A stretch of 64,000 bases of DNA from Streptomyces sp. TS71-3 (GTDB lineage: Bacteria; Actinomycetota; Actinomycetes; Streptomycetales; Streptomycetaceae). This document shows, piece after piece, positions 1-8,522 of the stretch (position 1 is its first letter; the number at the start of each line of letters is the position of its first letter). The DNA is taken from the NCBI RefSeq assembly GCF_018327685.1, contig NZ_BNEL01000001.1, forward strand, positions 1,612,001-1,676,000, written 5' to 3'. The notes beneath the pieces were generated by a model. The model worked only from the letters and a program-made list of their open reading frames with translations, was not told the DNA's origin and searched no databases. Position numbers and translations under genes: made by a program.

Positions 1-351
1 GCGCAGTGGCTGGAGCTGACAGGCGCGATCTGGGCGGGCAGCCTGGTCTTCGCCGCGCTCGGCGTGGCCATCGGCTACCTGGCGACCGGCGACGCGGTCC
101 GCCCCATCACCATGATCACGTACTTTGTGCTGTCGCTGCTGGGCGGCCTGTGGATGCCCACGACCACCTTCCCGTCCTGGCTCCAGGACATCGCGCGGTG
201 GCTGCCCACGCACGCGTACACCGGCGTCGGGCAGGCGATCGAGCTGGGCCGCACCCCGCATGCCGGGGACTTCGCGATCCTGGTCGTCTACCTGCTGGCC
301 TTCACGGGCGGCGCCGCCTGGCTGTACCGCAAGGACACCAGGGCGGCATGA
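1..351 (+). CDS. ABC-2 type transporter permease, C-terminal part (5' truncated by window)
   Basis: The reading frame is open from base 1 to a TGA at 349-351, giving the last 116 residues of a membrane protein. Three hydrophobic segments are visible: around residues 8-28, 38-50 and 97-111. Between the last two lies the extracytoplasmic loop with a PTTTFPSWLQ-like motif and LPTHAYTGVGQ, which is typical of ABC-2 permeases of drug or lipid exporters. The protein ends in a short basic tail (YRKDTRAA). Its partner ATPase would lie left of the window. Its stop codon overlaps the first of a chain of mini-cistrons leading to the sensor kinase at 597, so transporter, kinase and regulator are probably one transcript. 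Substrate unknown. Confidence 0.85.
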   Translation, partial: AQWLELTGAIWAGSLVFAALGVAIGYLATGDAVRPITMITYFVLSLLGGLWMPTTTFPSWLQDIARWLPTHAYTGVGQAIELGRTPHAGDFAILVVYLLAFTGGAAWLYRKDTRAA

Positions 352-600
352 GACCCGCCGTTCGCCGGCGACGGGGGCGGGGTGGGGGCGGCATGGGTGC
401 CGGGGACAGGGACCATGAGGAGTCGGGGCGGTGAGTGCCGTCGTCGGAGCCGTGAGGAGTCGGAGGCGGCATGAGTACCGTCGCCAGGGGCCGTGAGGAG
501 TCGGAGGCGGCATGAGTACCGTCGCCAGGGGCCGTGAGGAGTCGGAGGCGGCATGAGTGCCACCATCGCCAGGGACCGTGAGGAAACGAAGGCGCCATGA
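348..600 (+). repeat. Tandem ~41-bp repeat forming a chain of overlapping mini-cistrons before the sensor kinase
   Basis: Units begin at 393, 431, 471, 512 and 553. The two best (471, 512) are identical over 41 bp. Each carries a Shine-Dalgarno (GGAGG) 4-5 nt before an ATG and encodes a short peptide ending in TGA that overlaps the next ATG (ATGA at 512-515, 553-556 and 597-600). The peptides are MSTVARGREESEAA (471-515 and 512-556) and MSATIARDREETKAP (553-600). A 28-codon frame (348-434) starts on the permease stop, and its second half (MGAGDRDHEESGR) is an older copy. The unit at 431 (GTGA overlap) has lost one base and reads on to 496. The kinase itself begins MSLMDSDREDT, so the array seems to derive from repeated duplication of the kinase start site. 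Confidence 0.85.
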
Positions 601-1901
601 GTCTCATGGACAGCGACCGTGAGGACACCGCCCGGGACCGCCCGGCCGGCCGGAGCTCCGCCGAAAGAGCCCTGGCCGCCGCGCTCCCGGCTCCCGGCCG
701 GGACCCGCAGGGCCACCGGATCTTCATGATGGGCCGCCCACCCCGCAACCGCCGGCAGGCCTACAGCAAGATGCTGTGGATCGGAATCTGGCTGGCGTTC
801 CTGGGCGCCCCCGTGGAGGACCTGCTCAGCGGAGGCCATACCATCGGCTTCCGCTTCTGGGGCTGGACGGGCCTGGCCGCCTTCGTGGCCCTCTACCTCA
901 GGCTGGTCTTCCGACAGATCAGCAGGGGCAACGAGGGCCGCACGGTGTGGACGATCCTCGCGGCCCTGTTCGTCATCGCGACCACCCTGTCGCTCGCCCT
1001 CGACACCGAGTGGCTGGTGCTCTACGTGTACGTGGCGGTGGCCTGCGGCGCCGCGCTGCGGCTGCCCCTGGCCGCCTGGGCCGTCCTGGGCCTCACGTGC
1101 GTGCTGGTGGCCGTGGGGCTGGCCACCGGCGGCGCCGACGCCGGCTTCGCCCCGGGCCTGCTCATCCCGGCCCTGATCGGGGGCTTCGCCATGACGGGCG
1201 TGCGGCAGCTCGTGCTGACGACCGTGGAACTGCGCAGGGCACGCGCCACGGTCGCCCACCTCGCCGCCAACGAGGAGCGCCTGCGGCTCGCCCGCGACCT
1301 GCATGACCTGCTCGGGCACTCCCTCTCGCTGATCACGCTGAAGAGCGAGCTGGCCGGCCGGATGCTGCCCGCGGAGCCCGAGCAGGCCGCGCAGCAGGTG
1401 AAGGACATCGAGGACGTCAGCAGGCAGGCCCTCGTCGACGTCCGCGAGGCGGTCTCCGGCTACCGCAGGCCGCGGCTGCTCGGCGAGCTGGCCGGCGCCC
1501 AGGTCGCGCTGACCGCCGCGGGCATCACCCCGGTGGTGCCCGCCGAGGGCGAGCCCCTTCTGCCCGACGGCCTGCCGGAGGAGCGGGAGTCCGCGCTCGC
1601 CTGGTCGCTGCGGGAGGCGGTCACCAACGTGGTGCGGCACGGTGGCGCCCGGCGCTGCGCCATCGAGCTGGTGACGCGCCAGACCCTGGACGGCTCGTTC
1701 CTCGACCTGGTCGTGGAGGACGACGGCGTAGGGGGCACGGCCCTGCCCGGCAACGGGCTCACCGGCCTCACCGAGCGCCTGGTCGCGGTCGGCGGCTCCC
1801 TGGAGACGACCTCCGGGCGCAGGAGCGGGTTCCGGCTGCGGGCGCGGGTACCGCTCGGCGCGCCCTCCGTAGGGGGCGAGCCCGTAGGATCCGGCGCATG
1901 A
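597..1901 (+). CDS. Sensor histidine kinase, DesK/NarL-type (HisKA_3 + HATPase_c)
   Basis: A 434-residue two-component kinase. Four to five membrane spans lie between roughly residues 58 and 205. They are followed by a dimerisation/phosphoacceptor helix RLARDLHDLLGHSLSL with the phosphorylated His at residue 236, typical of HisKA_3. The ATP-binding domain shows an N-box (EAVTNVVRHG), a G1 box (VEDDGVGG) and GNGLTGLTERL. The start is the ATG at 597, the last of a chain of ATGA overlaps; a later Met pair near residue 44 is an alternative. It overlaps the response regulator by four bases (ATGA at 1898), so the two are translationally coupled. The signal is unknown. Linkage to an ABC-2 permease resembles DesK/DesR or LiaRS-like systems that respond to membrane state or antibiotics. 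Confidence 0.93.
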   Translation: MSLMDSDREDTARDRPAGRSSAERALAAALPAPGRDPQGHRIFMMGRPPRNRRQAYSKMLWIGIWLAFLGAPVEDLLSGGHTIGFRFWGWTGLAAFVALYLRLVFRQISRGNEGRTVWTILAALFVIATTLSLALDTEWLVLYVYVAVACGAALRLPLAAWAVLGLTCVLVAVGLATGGADAGFAPGLLIPALIGGFAMTGVRQLVLTTVELRRARATVAHLAANEERLRLARDLHDLLGHSLSLITLKSELAGRMLPAEPEQAAQQVKDIEDVSRQALVDVREAVSGYRRPRLLGELAGAQVALTAAGITPVVPAEGEPLLPDGLPEERESALAWSLREAVTNVVRHGGARRCAIELVTRQTLDGSFLDLVVEDDGVGGTALPGNGLTGLTERLVAVGGSLETTSGRRSGFRLRARVPLGAPSVGGEPVGSGA

Positions 1902-2512
1902 GCGACACCATCAGGGTCCTGCTGGCCGAGGACCAGTCCATGGTCCGCGAGGCGCTGGCCGCGCTGCTCGGCCTGGAGCCGGACATCGAGGTGGTCGCCC
2001 AGGTCGCACGCGGGGACGAGGTGCTGGCCGCGGCGCGGGAGCACGCCGTCGACGTGGCGCTGCTCGACATCGAGATGCCCGGCATGACCGGCATCGAGGC
2101 CGCCGCGGAGGTGCGCGGCGCGCTGCCCGGCGTGAAGCTGGTCGTCCTCACCACCTTCGGCCGCCCCGGCTACCTCCGCAGCGCCATGGAGTCCGGCGCC
2201 GACGCGTTCCTCGTCAAGGACGCGCCCGCGGCGCAGCTCGCCGCGGCGGTACGCAAGGTGCTGGTGGGGGAGCGCGTCATCGACCCCACCCTGGCCGCCG
2301 CGGCCCTCGCGGACGGCGCGAACCCGCTGACCGACCGCGAGCGCGACGTGCTGCGCGCCGCGGCCGACGGCTCCACCAACGTGGAGCTGGCCGGCGCCCT
2401 CAACCTCTCCCGCGGCACCGTGCGCAACTACCTCTCCACGGCCATCCAGAAGCTGGCCGCGCGGAACAGGGCGGAGGCCGTGCGGATCGCCCGCGAGAAG
2501 GGCTGGCTCTGA
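1898..2512 (+). CDS. Response regulator, NarL/FixJ (LuxR-type HTH) family
   Basis: A 204-residue partner of the upstream kinase, starting in a four-base overlap with it. The receiver domain (about 5-120) has the acidic pocket E11-D12, phosphoacceptor D57 in LLDIEMPG, the conserved Thr in VVLTTF and Lys in FLVKD. The C-terminal LuxR/GerE helix-turn-helix (about 140-200) contains LTDRERDVLRAAADG and LSRGTVRNYLSTAIQKL. The overall sequence is DesR-like. It probably controls the adjacent ABC transporter, by family precedent; no operator was identified. Confidence 0.94.
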   Translation: MSDTIRVLLAEDQSMVREALAALLGLEPDIEVVAQVARGDEVLAAAREHAVDVALLDIEMPGMTGIEAAAEVRGALPGVKLVVLTTFGRPGYLRSAMESGADAFLVKDAPAAQLAAAVRKVLVGERVIDPTLAAAALADGANPLTDRERDVLRAAADGSTNVELAGALNLSRGTVRNYLSTAIQKLAARNRAEAVRIAREKGWL

Positions 2513-2702
2513 GCCGTCCCGAACGCCGGCCACGGCTCCGGTGGATCGGGCCACGGCTCCGTCAGGCCGGGCGAGGTTTCCGTCAGACCAGGCCAGGGCT
2601 CCGCCAGGCCGGACACCGGCACCGCATGGCCCCAGGCACTTGCCGCCCACCAGCATCAGGCACCGGCACCGCACTGACGTGGGCACCGGCACCCCGCCGG
2701 CG
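2513..2702. repeat. Short imperfect repeats between converging genes
   Basis: This 190-bp gap between the response regulator and the SirB1-like gene is filled with degenerate repeats: GGCCACGGCTCCG-like motifs near 2530-2555 and four GGCACCGGCACC-type motifs between 2608 and 2698. No hairpin stands out, and no credible gene lies in it. Confidence 0.5.
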
Positions 2703-3641
2703 TCAGTTCAGCATGGCCCGGGCCGCGCGGGCCTGGCGGCGGACCAGGTCCGCGGCCTGCTCGTCCACCGGCGCCACCACCTCCGCGTACTCCTCCAGCT
2801 CGGCCGCCCCCGTCAGGTACTCGCCGCGCTGGACCAGCAGTTCCGCGCGCTCGTGGCGCAGCCGTGCCGGGTGCGAGGGCAGCAGGAGCTGGAGGTCGAC
2901 CGCCCACAGGGCGACGTCCGAGTGCTCGGGGCGGCCGGCGGCCCAGGCGCGGATGTTGTTCAGGATGCGCATGATGACGTCCAACGGCTCCGCGGGGACC
3001 AGCATCGACGGGTGCAGCGGCCCGCCCGTCACCTCGCTGACCAGCTGCTGGGCGTCCTCGCCCGCCAGCACCCGGCCGCCGTCGAACGGGTCGAGCAGCA
3101 CCTGCCCGGGGACTTCCTCCCCGGCGTCCTCGCCGAGTCCCGCCTGCCCGGGCTCACCCGCCGGGCGCTGTCCGAACGAGCCGAGGCCCACCACGAAGTG
3201 CCCGGGCAGCGCCAGCCCGTACACCGGTGCGCCGGCCCGCCGTGCCACCTCGATCCAGACGACGGAGAGCAGGATCGGCAGGCCGCGGCGGCGGTGCAGG
3301 ACGGTGTGGAGGAGCGAGGCCTCAAGCCGGCGGTACTCCGGGGGCGTGCCGTGGAAGCCGTACCGCCCGCCGAGGAGCTCCGCCAGCGCGGTGCCCCAGG
3401 CCTCGGGGCCGCCCGGCCGGAACGGCAGCTCGCCAGCGAGCCGGTCCAGCTCCACCTGTGCCGCGTCCATCGCGGCGGCGTCCAGGGAACCGTCCGCACG
3501 GGCGCCCACCAGCAGGCAGAGCAGGGCGAGGTCGGGCCGTTCGGAGCGGGCCTCCTCGGCGAAGGCGCGCAGGACCTCGGCGGCGCGCTCCGGGCCCGGG
3601 GGCTCCGGCGGGGGAGGGGACTGAGGCGGGGGCGGAGGCAT
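2703..3641 (-). CDS. SirB1-family protein (transglutaminase-like core plus tetratricopeptide-like tail)
   Basis: 312 residues. The ATG at 3641 is chosen because GGAGGTGA sits just upstream, overlapping the stop codon of the acetyltransferase gene, so the two genes are coupled with a 5-bp gap. After a proline-rich start (PPPPPQSPPPPEPP) the protein follows COG2912/SirB1: a core with GLPILLSVVWIEVARRAG and LPGHFVVGLG (about residues 130-170), and a C-terminal part with DLQLLLPSHPARLRHERAELLVQRGEY, typical of the TPR segment. The core is a transglutaminase-like fold; in many members, including probably this one, the full Cys-His-Asp triad is not obvious. Its biological role is not established. 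Similar proteins are widespread in Actinobacteria next to GNAT and ferredoxin genes. Confidence 0.85.
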   Translation of the reverse strand: MPPPPPQSPPPPEPPGPERAAEVLRAFAEEARSERPDLALLCLLVGARADGSLDAAAMDAAQVELDRLAGELPFRPGGPEAWGTALAELLGGRYGFHGTPPEYRRLEASLLHTVLHRRRGLPILLSVVWIEVARRAGAPVYGLALPGHFVVGLGSFGQRPAGEPGQAGLGEDAGEEVPGQVLLDPFDGGRVLAGEDAQQLVSEVTGGPLHPSMLVPAEPLDVIMRILNNIRAWAAGRPEHSDVALWAVDLQLLLPSHPARLRHERAELLVQRGEYLTGAAELEEYAEVVAPVDEQAADLVRRQARAARAMLN

Positions 3642-3646
3642 CGGAC

Positions 3647-4891
3647 TCACCTCCGGTAGTGGTGGTAGGAGTGGTGCACGTCGAATCCCATTGACCTGTA
3701 GAGCGTCTGGGCGGCCGTGTTCTCCGCCTCGACCTGGAGCCAGGCGGCCGAGGCGCCCTCGTCCAGGGCGCGCCTGGCCAGCGCCGCCATCACGGCGGTC
3801 GCAAGGCCCCTGCGGCGGGCCTGCGGGGCCACCTCGACCGCCATGAAGCCCGCCCACCGGCCGTCCACCACGCAGCGCCCGATCGCCGCGGGCGCCCCCG
3901 GCTCCCCGTCCGGCCCCTCGTCACGTACGGACGCGAACCACACCGAGGGCCCGGCCGCCAGCACCGCACGCACGACGTCCGCGTCCGGACCCGCGGCGCC
4001 GCCCGTGCGGTGGTAGCGGCGCAGCCAGCCGTCGTCGATCTCCCTGGACAGGTGGACCCGGTCGGCACCGGCCCCCCGCCCGGCGGGCGGATCGGCCACC
4101 GGGACGAGCGGGGCGGTCTGCAGCTCCGCGGTGACCTCCCGCCGCCAGCCGTGCGCCTCCAGCTCCGCGCAGAGCAGCTCCTGGGTGCCCTCGGCGCCCG
4201 TGGCCGTCTGGATGTACGCGGGCAGGCCGCGGCGCGCGTACCAGGCGTGCACGCGGGCCAGGGCCTCGGGCAGCGGTACGCCCGGATCGCCCAGCGGCAG
4301 GGCCGAGTTCGCCCGGCGCGTGAAGCCGGTCCGGCGCGGGGCGCCCGGCACCGAGCCGGTGCCCTCCGGGCTCCCGCCTGCCGTCCCTGCGTCTCCCGTG
4401 CCGGTGCCCTCCAGGCCCTCGTCCGCCGCACCTGTGCTTCCCGTGCCGGCGCCCTCTCGACCCGCGCCTGATGCGCCGGCGCCCGTCACACCGGCGAGCG
4501 CTCCGTGCGTGCTTCGCTGCTCCGGCACACCGGGCGTGGCGTCCGGTGCGTCCTGGACGGCCGCCCGCAGCAGCCATTCGCCGAGCCGCTCGCTCTCCAG
4601 GGGCTGCCAGGCACGGGCCGTGACGTGGGCGAGTTCGCCGTACGATGCGGAAGGTCCCCGGCGCCGGGCCGGCGCGGCGGGCACCACTTTGCCCGCGACG
4701 AGCGAGGATTCCGCCATCCGGACCTGCTCGCCCGACCTGCGGGTGACGACCACCACCCCGTCGTCCCACGATGTGAGAATCCCGACCGTGTCCGTGAACC
4801 TGCCACCTGACTCACCGGCTTCGGCGAGTCGGCGGATGGAGACACGTTTGCCCACGTCATCAGGGCTCACACGGACTTCGAGACGGCCCAT
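3647..4891 (-). CDS. GNAT-family N-acetyltransferase with N-terminal SH3-like and low-complexity regions
   Basis: The last ~130 residues form a GNAT domain: GFMAVEVAPQARRRGLATAV contains the acetyl-CoA-binding R/Q-x-x-G-x-A loop (QARRRGLA), followed by AENTAAQTLYRSMGF, typical of this superfamily. The first ~80 residues (RLEVRVSPDDVGKRVSIRR and DTVGILTSWDDGVVVVTRR) look like a small beta-barrel. They are joined by a Gly/Ala/Thr-rich linker with repeated EGTG-like units (about residues 125-180), which varies in such proteins. Start codon: the ATG at 4891 is given; GTG at 4906 or 4918 is possible. Substrate unknown. Its 3' end overlaps the ribosome-binding site of the SirB1-like gene, and fdxA is divergent. 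Confidence 0.82.
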   Translation of the reverse strand: MGRLEVRVSPDDVGKRVSIRRLAEAGESGGRFTDTVGILTSWDDGVVVVTRRSGEQVRMAESSLVAGKVVPAAPARRRGPSASYGELAHVTARAWQPLESERLGEWLLRAAVQDAPDATPGVPEQRSTHGALAGVTGAGASGAGREGAGTGSTGAADEGLEGTGTGDAGTAGGSPEGTGSVPGAPRRTGFTRRANSALPLGDPGVPLPEALARVHAWYARRGLPAYIQTATGAEGTQELLCAELEAHGWRREVTAELQTAPLVPVADPPAGRGAGADRVHLSREIDDGWLRRYHRTGGAAGPDADVVRAVLAAGPSVWFASVRDEGPDGEPGAPAAIGRCVVDGRWAGFMAVEVAPQARRRGLATAVMAALARRALDEGASAAWLQVEAENTAAQTLYRSMGFDVHHSYHHYRR

Positions 4892-4926
4892 CGCGGCAAA
4901 TTCCACGGCGCTGCCCACCCCTCGTG

Positions 4927-4955
4927 TTCGGATCCGGTCCTGGAACGGAGATACT
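4927..4955 (+). promoter_or_regulatory. Possible promoter of fdxA
   Basis: TTCGGA (4927-4932), 17 bp, then GATACT (4950-4955) resembles a housekeeping -35/-10 pair in the divergent region before the ferredoxin gene. It would give a leader of about 85 nt. By-eye assignment only. Confidence 0.35.
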
Positions 4956-5046
4956 AGGTGCGGGCATCGACGACGCCGCGCTCCAGCGCGCCAGGCGGCA
5001 GGGCCTGAGGAGGCCCGCCAGCGCCCTACCGAGGAGGAACGACAGC

Positions 5047-5367
5047 GTGACCTACGTCATCGCGCAGCCTTGTGTTGACCTGAAGGACAAGGCGTGCATC
5101 GAGGAGTGCCCGGTCGACTGCATCTACGAGGGCCAGCGGTCCCTCTACATCCACCCGGATGAATGCGTCGACTGCGGTGCCTGCGAGCCGGTCTGCCCGG
5201 TCGAGGCGATCTTCTACGAGGACGACACTCCGGAGGAGTGGAAGGACTACTACAAGGCGAACGTCGAGTTCTTCGACGAGCTCGGCTCGCCCGGCGGCGC
5301 CAGCAAGCTCGGCCTGATCGAGCGTGACCACCCGTTCATCGCCGCGCTGCCGCCCCAGGAGCACTGA
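5047..5367 (+). CDS. fdxA: Seven-iron ferredoxin (3Fe-4S/4Fe-4S)
   Basis: 106 residues starting with GTG at 5047, preceded by a strong GAGGAGG at 5031-5037. The sequence begins TYVIAQPCVDLKDKACIEECPVDC and continues with DECVDCGACEPVCPVEAI. These are the two cluster-binding Cys motifs of the FdxA family: the first with the widened spacing that gives a 3Fe-4S centre, the second a normal CxxCxxC. The ~50-residue C-terminal tail (PEEWKDYYKANVEFFDELG) is the usual FdxA extension. It is a soluble electron carrier; the redox partner is unknown. dapC follows 158 bp downstream in the same direction, a pairing common in Actinobacteria. Confidence 0.96.
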   Translation: MTYVIAQPCVDLKDKACIEECPVDCIYEGQRSLYIHPDECVDCGACEPVCPVEAIFYEDDTPEEWKDYYKANVEFFDELGSPGGASKLGLIERDHPFIAALPPQEH

Positions 5368-5525
5368 GGCCGGACCGCCCCATCAGTGCGCGGCGCCCGG
5401 TGTGCCGCCCCGGTCCCGTACGGCCTCGCGCCGCACGGGACCGCGGTGTTTGCCGCGGTGCCCCGCCGGGACGCCGCATCGGTGGGGCGGGCCCACGCCG
5501 CGCCCGCGGCCGTACGCAGAAGAGA

Positions 5526-6644
5526 GTGAGCAGCACCGTGTCCAGCCACGCGTCCGCAGTCTCCAGCAGGCTCCCCGACTTCCCGTGGGACAGGCTGGAG
5601 CCGCACAAGAAGGCGGCGGCGGCCCATCCGGGCGGCATCGTCGACCTGTCCATCGGAACCCCGGTCGACCCCGTGCCGGACGTCATCCAGAAGGCCCTCG
5701 CCGGGGCCGCCGACTCGCCGGGCTATCCGACGGTCTGGGGCACCCCGGGGCTCAGGGACGCGATCAGCGGCTGGTGCGGTCGGCGTCTTGGCGCGGAGAA
5801 CGTCGGGCACCGGGGGGTCCTGCCGGTCGTCGGCTCCAAGGAGCTGGTCGCCTGGCTGCCCACCCAGCTCGGCCTCGGGCCGGGCGACCGGGTCGCCCAC
5901 CCGCGGCTCGCCTACCCGACGTACGAGGTGGGCGCCAGGCTGGCGCGTGCCGAGCCCGTCGGGTACGCCGACCCGACCACGCTCGACCCGGCGGGCCTCA
6001 GGCTGCTCTGGCTCAACTCCCCGTCCAACCCGACCGGGCAGGTGCTGGCCAAGGACGAGCTGGCCCGCATCGTGGCCTGGGCGCGCGAGCACGGCGTCCT
6101 GGTCTTCAGCGACGAGTGCTACCTGGAGCTGGGCTGGGAGGCCGACCCCGTCTCGGTGCTGCACCCCGACGTGTGCGGCGGGTCCCACGAGGGCCTGGTC
6201 GCCGTGCACTCCCTGTCCAAGCGGTCCAACCTGGCGGGCTACCGCGCCGCGTTCCTCGCCGGTGACGAGGCGGTCCTCGGGGAGCTGCTGGAGGTGCGCA
6301 AGCACGGCGGGATGATGACGCCGGCGCCGACCCAGGCGGCCGTCATCGCGGCGCTCGGCGACGACGAGCACGTCCGCGTGCAGCGCGAGCGCTATGTCGC
6401 GCGGCGCGAGGCGATGCGGGACGCGCTGCTGAAGCAGGGCTTCCGGATCGAGCACAGCGAGGCCGGCCTCTATCTGTGGGCGACTCGCGACGAAACCTGC
6501 TGGGAGACCGTCGCCGGCCTGGCCGAGCTGGGCATCCTGGTGGCGCCGGGCGACTTCTACGGCCCGGCGGGCGAGCGGTTCGTCCGCGTGGCGCTGACCG
6601 CCACGGACGAGCGCATCGAGGCGGCGGTGGCCCGGCTGGGGTGA
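5526..6644 (+). CDS. dapC: N-succinyldiaminopimelate aminotransferase
   Basis: About 372 residues of fold-type I, PLP-dependent aminotransferase. It converts N-succinyl-2-amino-6-ketopimelate to N-succinyl-LL-diaminopimelate in the lysine/peptidoglycan pathway. Visible signatures are DLSIGTPVDPVP, YPTVWGTPGLRDAI, WLNSPSNPTGQ, FSDECYLELGW and the PLP-binding lysine in HSLSKRSNLAGYR (K232 from this start). The assignment to DapC rather than another class I aminotransferase rests on overall similarity to actinobacterial DapC and on dapE at 8560. Two GTG codons are possible, at 5526 and 5538; 5526 follows an AGAAGAG purine stretch. A strong terminator follows at 6740. Confidence 0.93.
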   Translation: MSSTVSSHASAVSSRLPDFPWDRLEPHKKAAAAHPGGIVDLSIGTPVDPVPDVIQKALAGAADSPGYPTVWGTPGLRDAISGWCGRRLGAENVGHRGVLPVVGSKELVAWLPTQLGLGPGDRVAHPRLAYPTYEVGARLARAEPVGYADPTTLDPAGLRLLWLNSPSNPTGQVLAKDELARIVAWAREHGVLVFSDECYLELGWEADPVSVLHPDVCGGSHEGLVAVHSLSKRSNLAGYRAAFLAGDEAVLGELLEVRKHGGMMTPAPTQAAVIAALGDDEHVRVQRERYVARREAMRDALLKQGFRIEHSEAGLYLWATRDETCWETVAGLAELGILVAPGDFYGPAGERFVRVALTATDERIEAAVARLG

Positions 6645-6739
6645 CCCGTCCGGGCGGTCACGGCGGTGGTTCCCCGTGCACCCGAGGGGCGCGGGGCACT
6701 CTGCCCGCGCCTGCGCGGCACGCCCCACGACCAGCGCAA

Positions 6740-6771
6740 AGGGCCCGGGAAGCGGTTGCTTCCCGGGCCCT
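6740..6771. terminator. Bidirectional intrinsic-type terminator
   Basis: A perfect 14-bp stem (6740-6753 with 6758-6771) and a GGTT tetraloop, arms AGGGCCCGGGAAGC and complement. It lies between the converging ends of dapC and the small secreted-protein gene. There is no long U-tract, as is usual in Streptomyces. Confidence 0.85.
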
Positions 6772-6806
6772 CTCACCTCACGGGGCCGTGCGGCGCCGCC
6801 GCGGCG

Positions 6807-7154
6807 TCACCGCACCGGCAGCCCGCCCTTCGCCACTCCGCCGACGACCGAGTCGGCGGTGGGGGCGATGGAGCCCGTGCCCTTGCCCAGGGTGCCGGTG
6901 ACGTCCGGGAGGGCCTTCTTGACGGTCCGCACGGGCGACGCGTCGGTCACGCCCGCGGTCTTGCCGACCTTCTGCGAGGCGCTCTCGACCGTGCTGCCGA
7001 GGTGCGCGGTGTCCAGGGTGCTGAGCCCGGCCGGACCGGCCGCGGCGGGGAGGGCCGCGGCGCTGGCGGCACCGGCCGCACCCACCACGGGAGCCGCTCC
7101 CGCTGCGAGGAGCAGCGCGGCACGGGCGATCCGGCGGGGCAGGGGGAGGGACAT
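6807..7154 (-). CDS. Small secreted protein (conserved in Streptomyces, function unknown)
   Basis: 115 residues, with AAGGAG 6 nt before the ATG at 7154. The N-terminus is a signal peptide: basic MSLPLPRRIARAALLL, a hydrophobic Ala-rich stretch, and a probable cut after ASA near residue 32. The mature part is small, Ala/Gly/Thr/Val-rich and without Cys, so it is probably a secreted monomeric or wall-associated protein. Homologues in Streptomyces are sometimes annotated as ATP-binding proteins, but no nucleotide-binding motif is visible. No domain recognised. Confidence 0.75.
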   Translation of the reverse strand: MSLPLPRRIARAALLLAAGAAPVVGAAGAASAAALPAAAGPAGLSTLDTAHLGSTVESASQKVGKTAGVTDASPVRTVKKALPDVTGTLGKGTGSIAPTADSVVGGVAKGGLPVR

Positions 7155-7505
7155 GATGCTCCTTCAGGACGGAAAGACAGAGTTGGGATCCGTGTCATCG
7201 AGGCACGCTCGGGACGCAGTGACTACCGCTCGAAGGCCGTGAAGGTTGCGGGATCCGCGGGTAAAGAGTCGGTAATGTGACGCATTATCCGTTCCGGATA
7301 AAAACGGCCAAAAGTGATGTCCGACCGGCGATTGCGGAATCCTTACATCCCGGTTTATCCCGGGATTTCATCAATGGGCGTGAGGTCTTCACATGAGGCC
7401 TCCCGGCATGCGCCACGGCATCTCCGTCCTTCCCGCGGGGGAACGGGGGCACGGGTGAGCGAAGGGGCTTCTCCGGGGGTGTCGCCGCCCCGGTCGGGGG
7501 TCGCC
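7155..7505. other. Intergenic region with a short hairpin
   Basis: A 351-bp gap between two minus-strand genes. It is less GC-rich around 7270-7370. ATCCCGG (7347-7353) and CCGGGAT (7360-7366) form a 7-bp inverted repeat with loop TTTATC, which may end the transcript of the 7506-8513 gene. The promoter of the small secreted protein should lie between here and 7155. Nothing else is recognised. Confidence 0.45.
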
Positions 7506-8513
7506 TCAGCCGGCCGTGTCGATGAGGACCCGGTCGGTGCCGCCCGCCGAAGCGCCGGACTTGCCGTCGCCGCCCGCCGTGCCCCACGTGCCCGTGTCGC
7601 CGCTCCACTGCCGGCCGCCGTAGCCGACCTGCGTGATGTGCAGCGCCACGGAGTTCGCCACCGCCCAGTGGGCCAGCGCCCAGCCGCGCTGCCTGGCACC
7701 GGTGGCGGCCTTGCCCGCGGCGGCCCGCACCGGCACGGTCACCATGTGCCGGTCGCTGCCCGCCGAGCCCGCCCGGGCGCCGCCCGCCCGCTCCCCGGTC
7801 GTCCGGCTCCCCGTCGCGGACGTGCCGTGCCGCGGGGCCGACGACGCGGCCGGGGCCAGCACGTCGCTGCCGAAGTCGTGCACCAGCGCCCTGCGCACCC
7901 GGTCCGGGTCGCCCGGCATCCGGCCGCCACCGCCCTCGCAGGTCAGAGTGGCCGGGGCGCGGCCGGTGAGGGCCGCGGCGAGCAGTGCCGCCTCCGGCTC
8001 GTGCCGGGCGTACGCCTCCGGGAAACCGCTGCGCTGGACGTGCTGGGCGGCGACCGTGACCGGTAGGCGCGCGTAGCCGGGCACCCTGTTCAGCCGGGTG
8101 TAGAACGCGCCCGCCGCATACGCCGGGTCCATGATCTTCTCGGTGGTGCCCCAGCCCTGCGAGGGCCGCTGCTGGAACAGGCCCACCGAATCCCGGTCGC
8201 CGTGGTCCAGGTTGTGCAGGTCGGACTCCTGGAGCGCGGTCGCGAGAGCGATGACCACCGCGCGCTCCGGCATGCCGCGCGAGGTGCCCACCGCGGAGAT
8301 CGTCGCGGCGTTGCCCGCCTGCTCGGGCGAGAAGTGGTAGGACGCGTCGCCGCCCCTGCCCGACACCACCGTGCACCGCGGCGCCGTCCTGCCGCCGGTT
8401 GTGTAGCGCATCGCCAGGTAGCCGGCGAGCGCCAGCAGCACCAGGAACGCCGCGGCCATGCGGAGCGGGCGGCCGGAGCGGGTGCGGGAGGGGGATTTGG
8501 ACTGCGGTGCCAC
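7506..8513 (-). CDS. Membrane-anchored lysozyme/transglycosylase-like protein
   Basis: 335 residues. Residues 19-36 ([17 protein letters not shown]) form one N-terminal anchor, placing the rest outside the cytoplasm. Residues ~75-170 ([42 protein letters not shown]) resemble the catalytic helix region of actinobacterial lysozyme-like or lytic transglycosylase-like proteins, with E92 in the ALQES motif as candidate acid. The C-terminal third is Gly/Ala/Ser-rich and ends with [23 protein letters not shown], a segment common in Streptomyces secreted proteins. Homologues are often mislabelled heavy-metal transporters; nothing here supports that. A cell-wall role is inferred from the fold only. 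dapE is divergent. Confidence 0.7.
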   Translation of the reverse strand: MAPQSKSPSRTRSGRPLRMAAAFLVLLALAGYLAMRYTTGGRTAPRCTVVSGRGGDASYHFSPEQAGNAATISAVGTSRGMPERAVVIALATALQESDLHNLDHGDRDSVGLFQQRPSQGWGTTEKIMDPAYAAGAFYTRLNRVPGYARLPVTVAAQHVQRSGFPEAYARHEPEAALLAAALTGRAPATLTCEGGGGRMPGDPDRVRRALVHDFGSDVLAPAASSAPRHGTSATGSRTTGERAGGARAGSAGSDRHMVTVPVRAAAGKAATGARQRGWALAHWAVANSVALHITQVGYGGRQWSGDTGTWGTAGGDGKSGASAGGTDRVLIDTAG

Positions 8514-8522
8514 CCGTCTACG

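Noticed and set aside
348..600. A minus-strand gene running through the tandem repeat (HGPWRRYSCRLRL-like repeats)
   Set aside because: The plus-strand organisation (SD, ATG, ATGA overlaps) explains the repeats. The minus frame merely reflects them and lacks a start signal.
7506..8513. Heavy-metal transporter (a label used for homologues)
   Set aside because: Only one membrane helix and no metal-binding motif; the sequence resembles lysozyme-like wall proteins.
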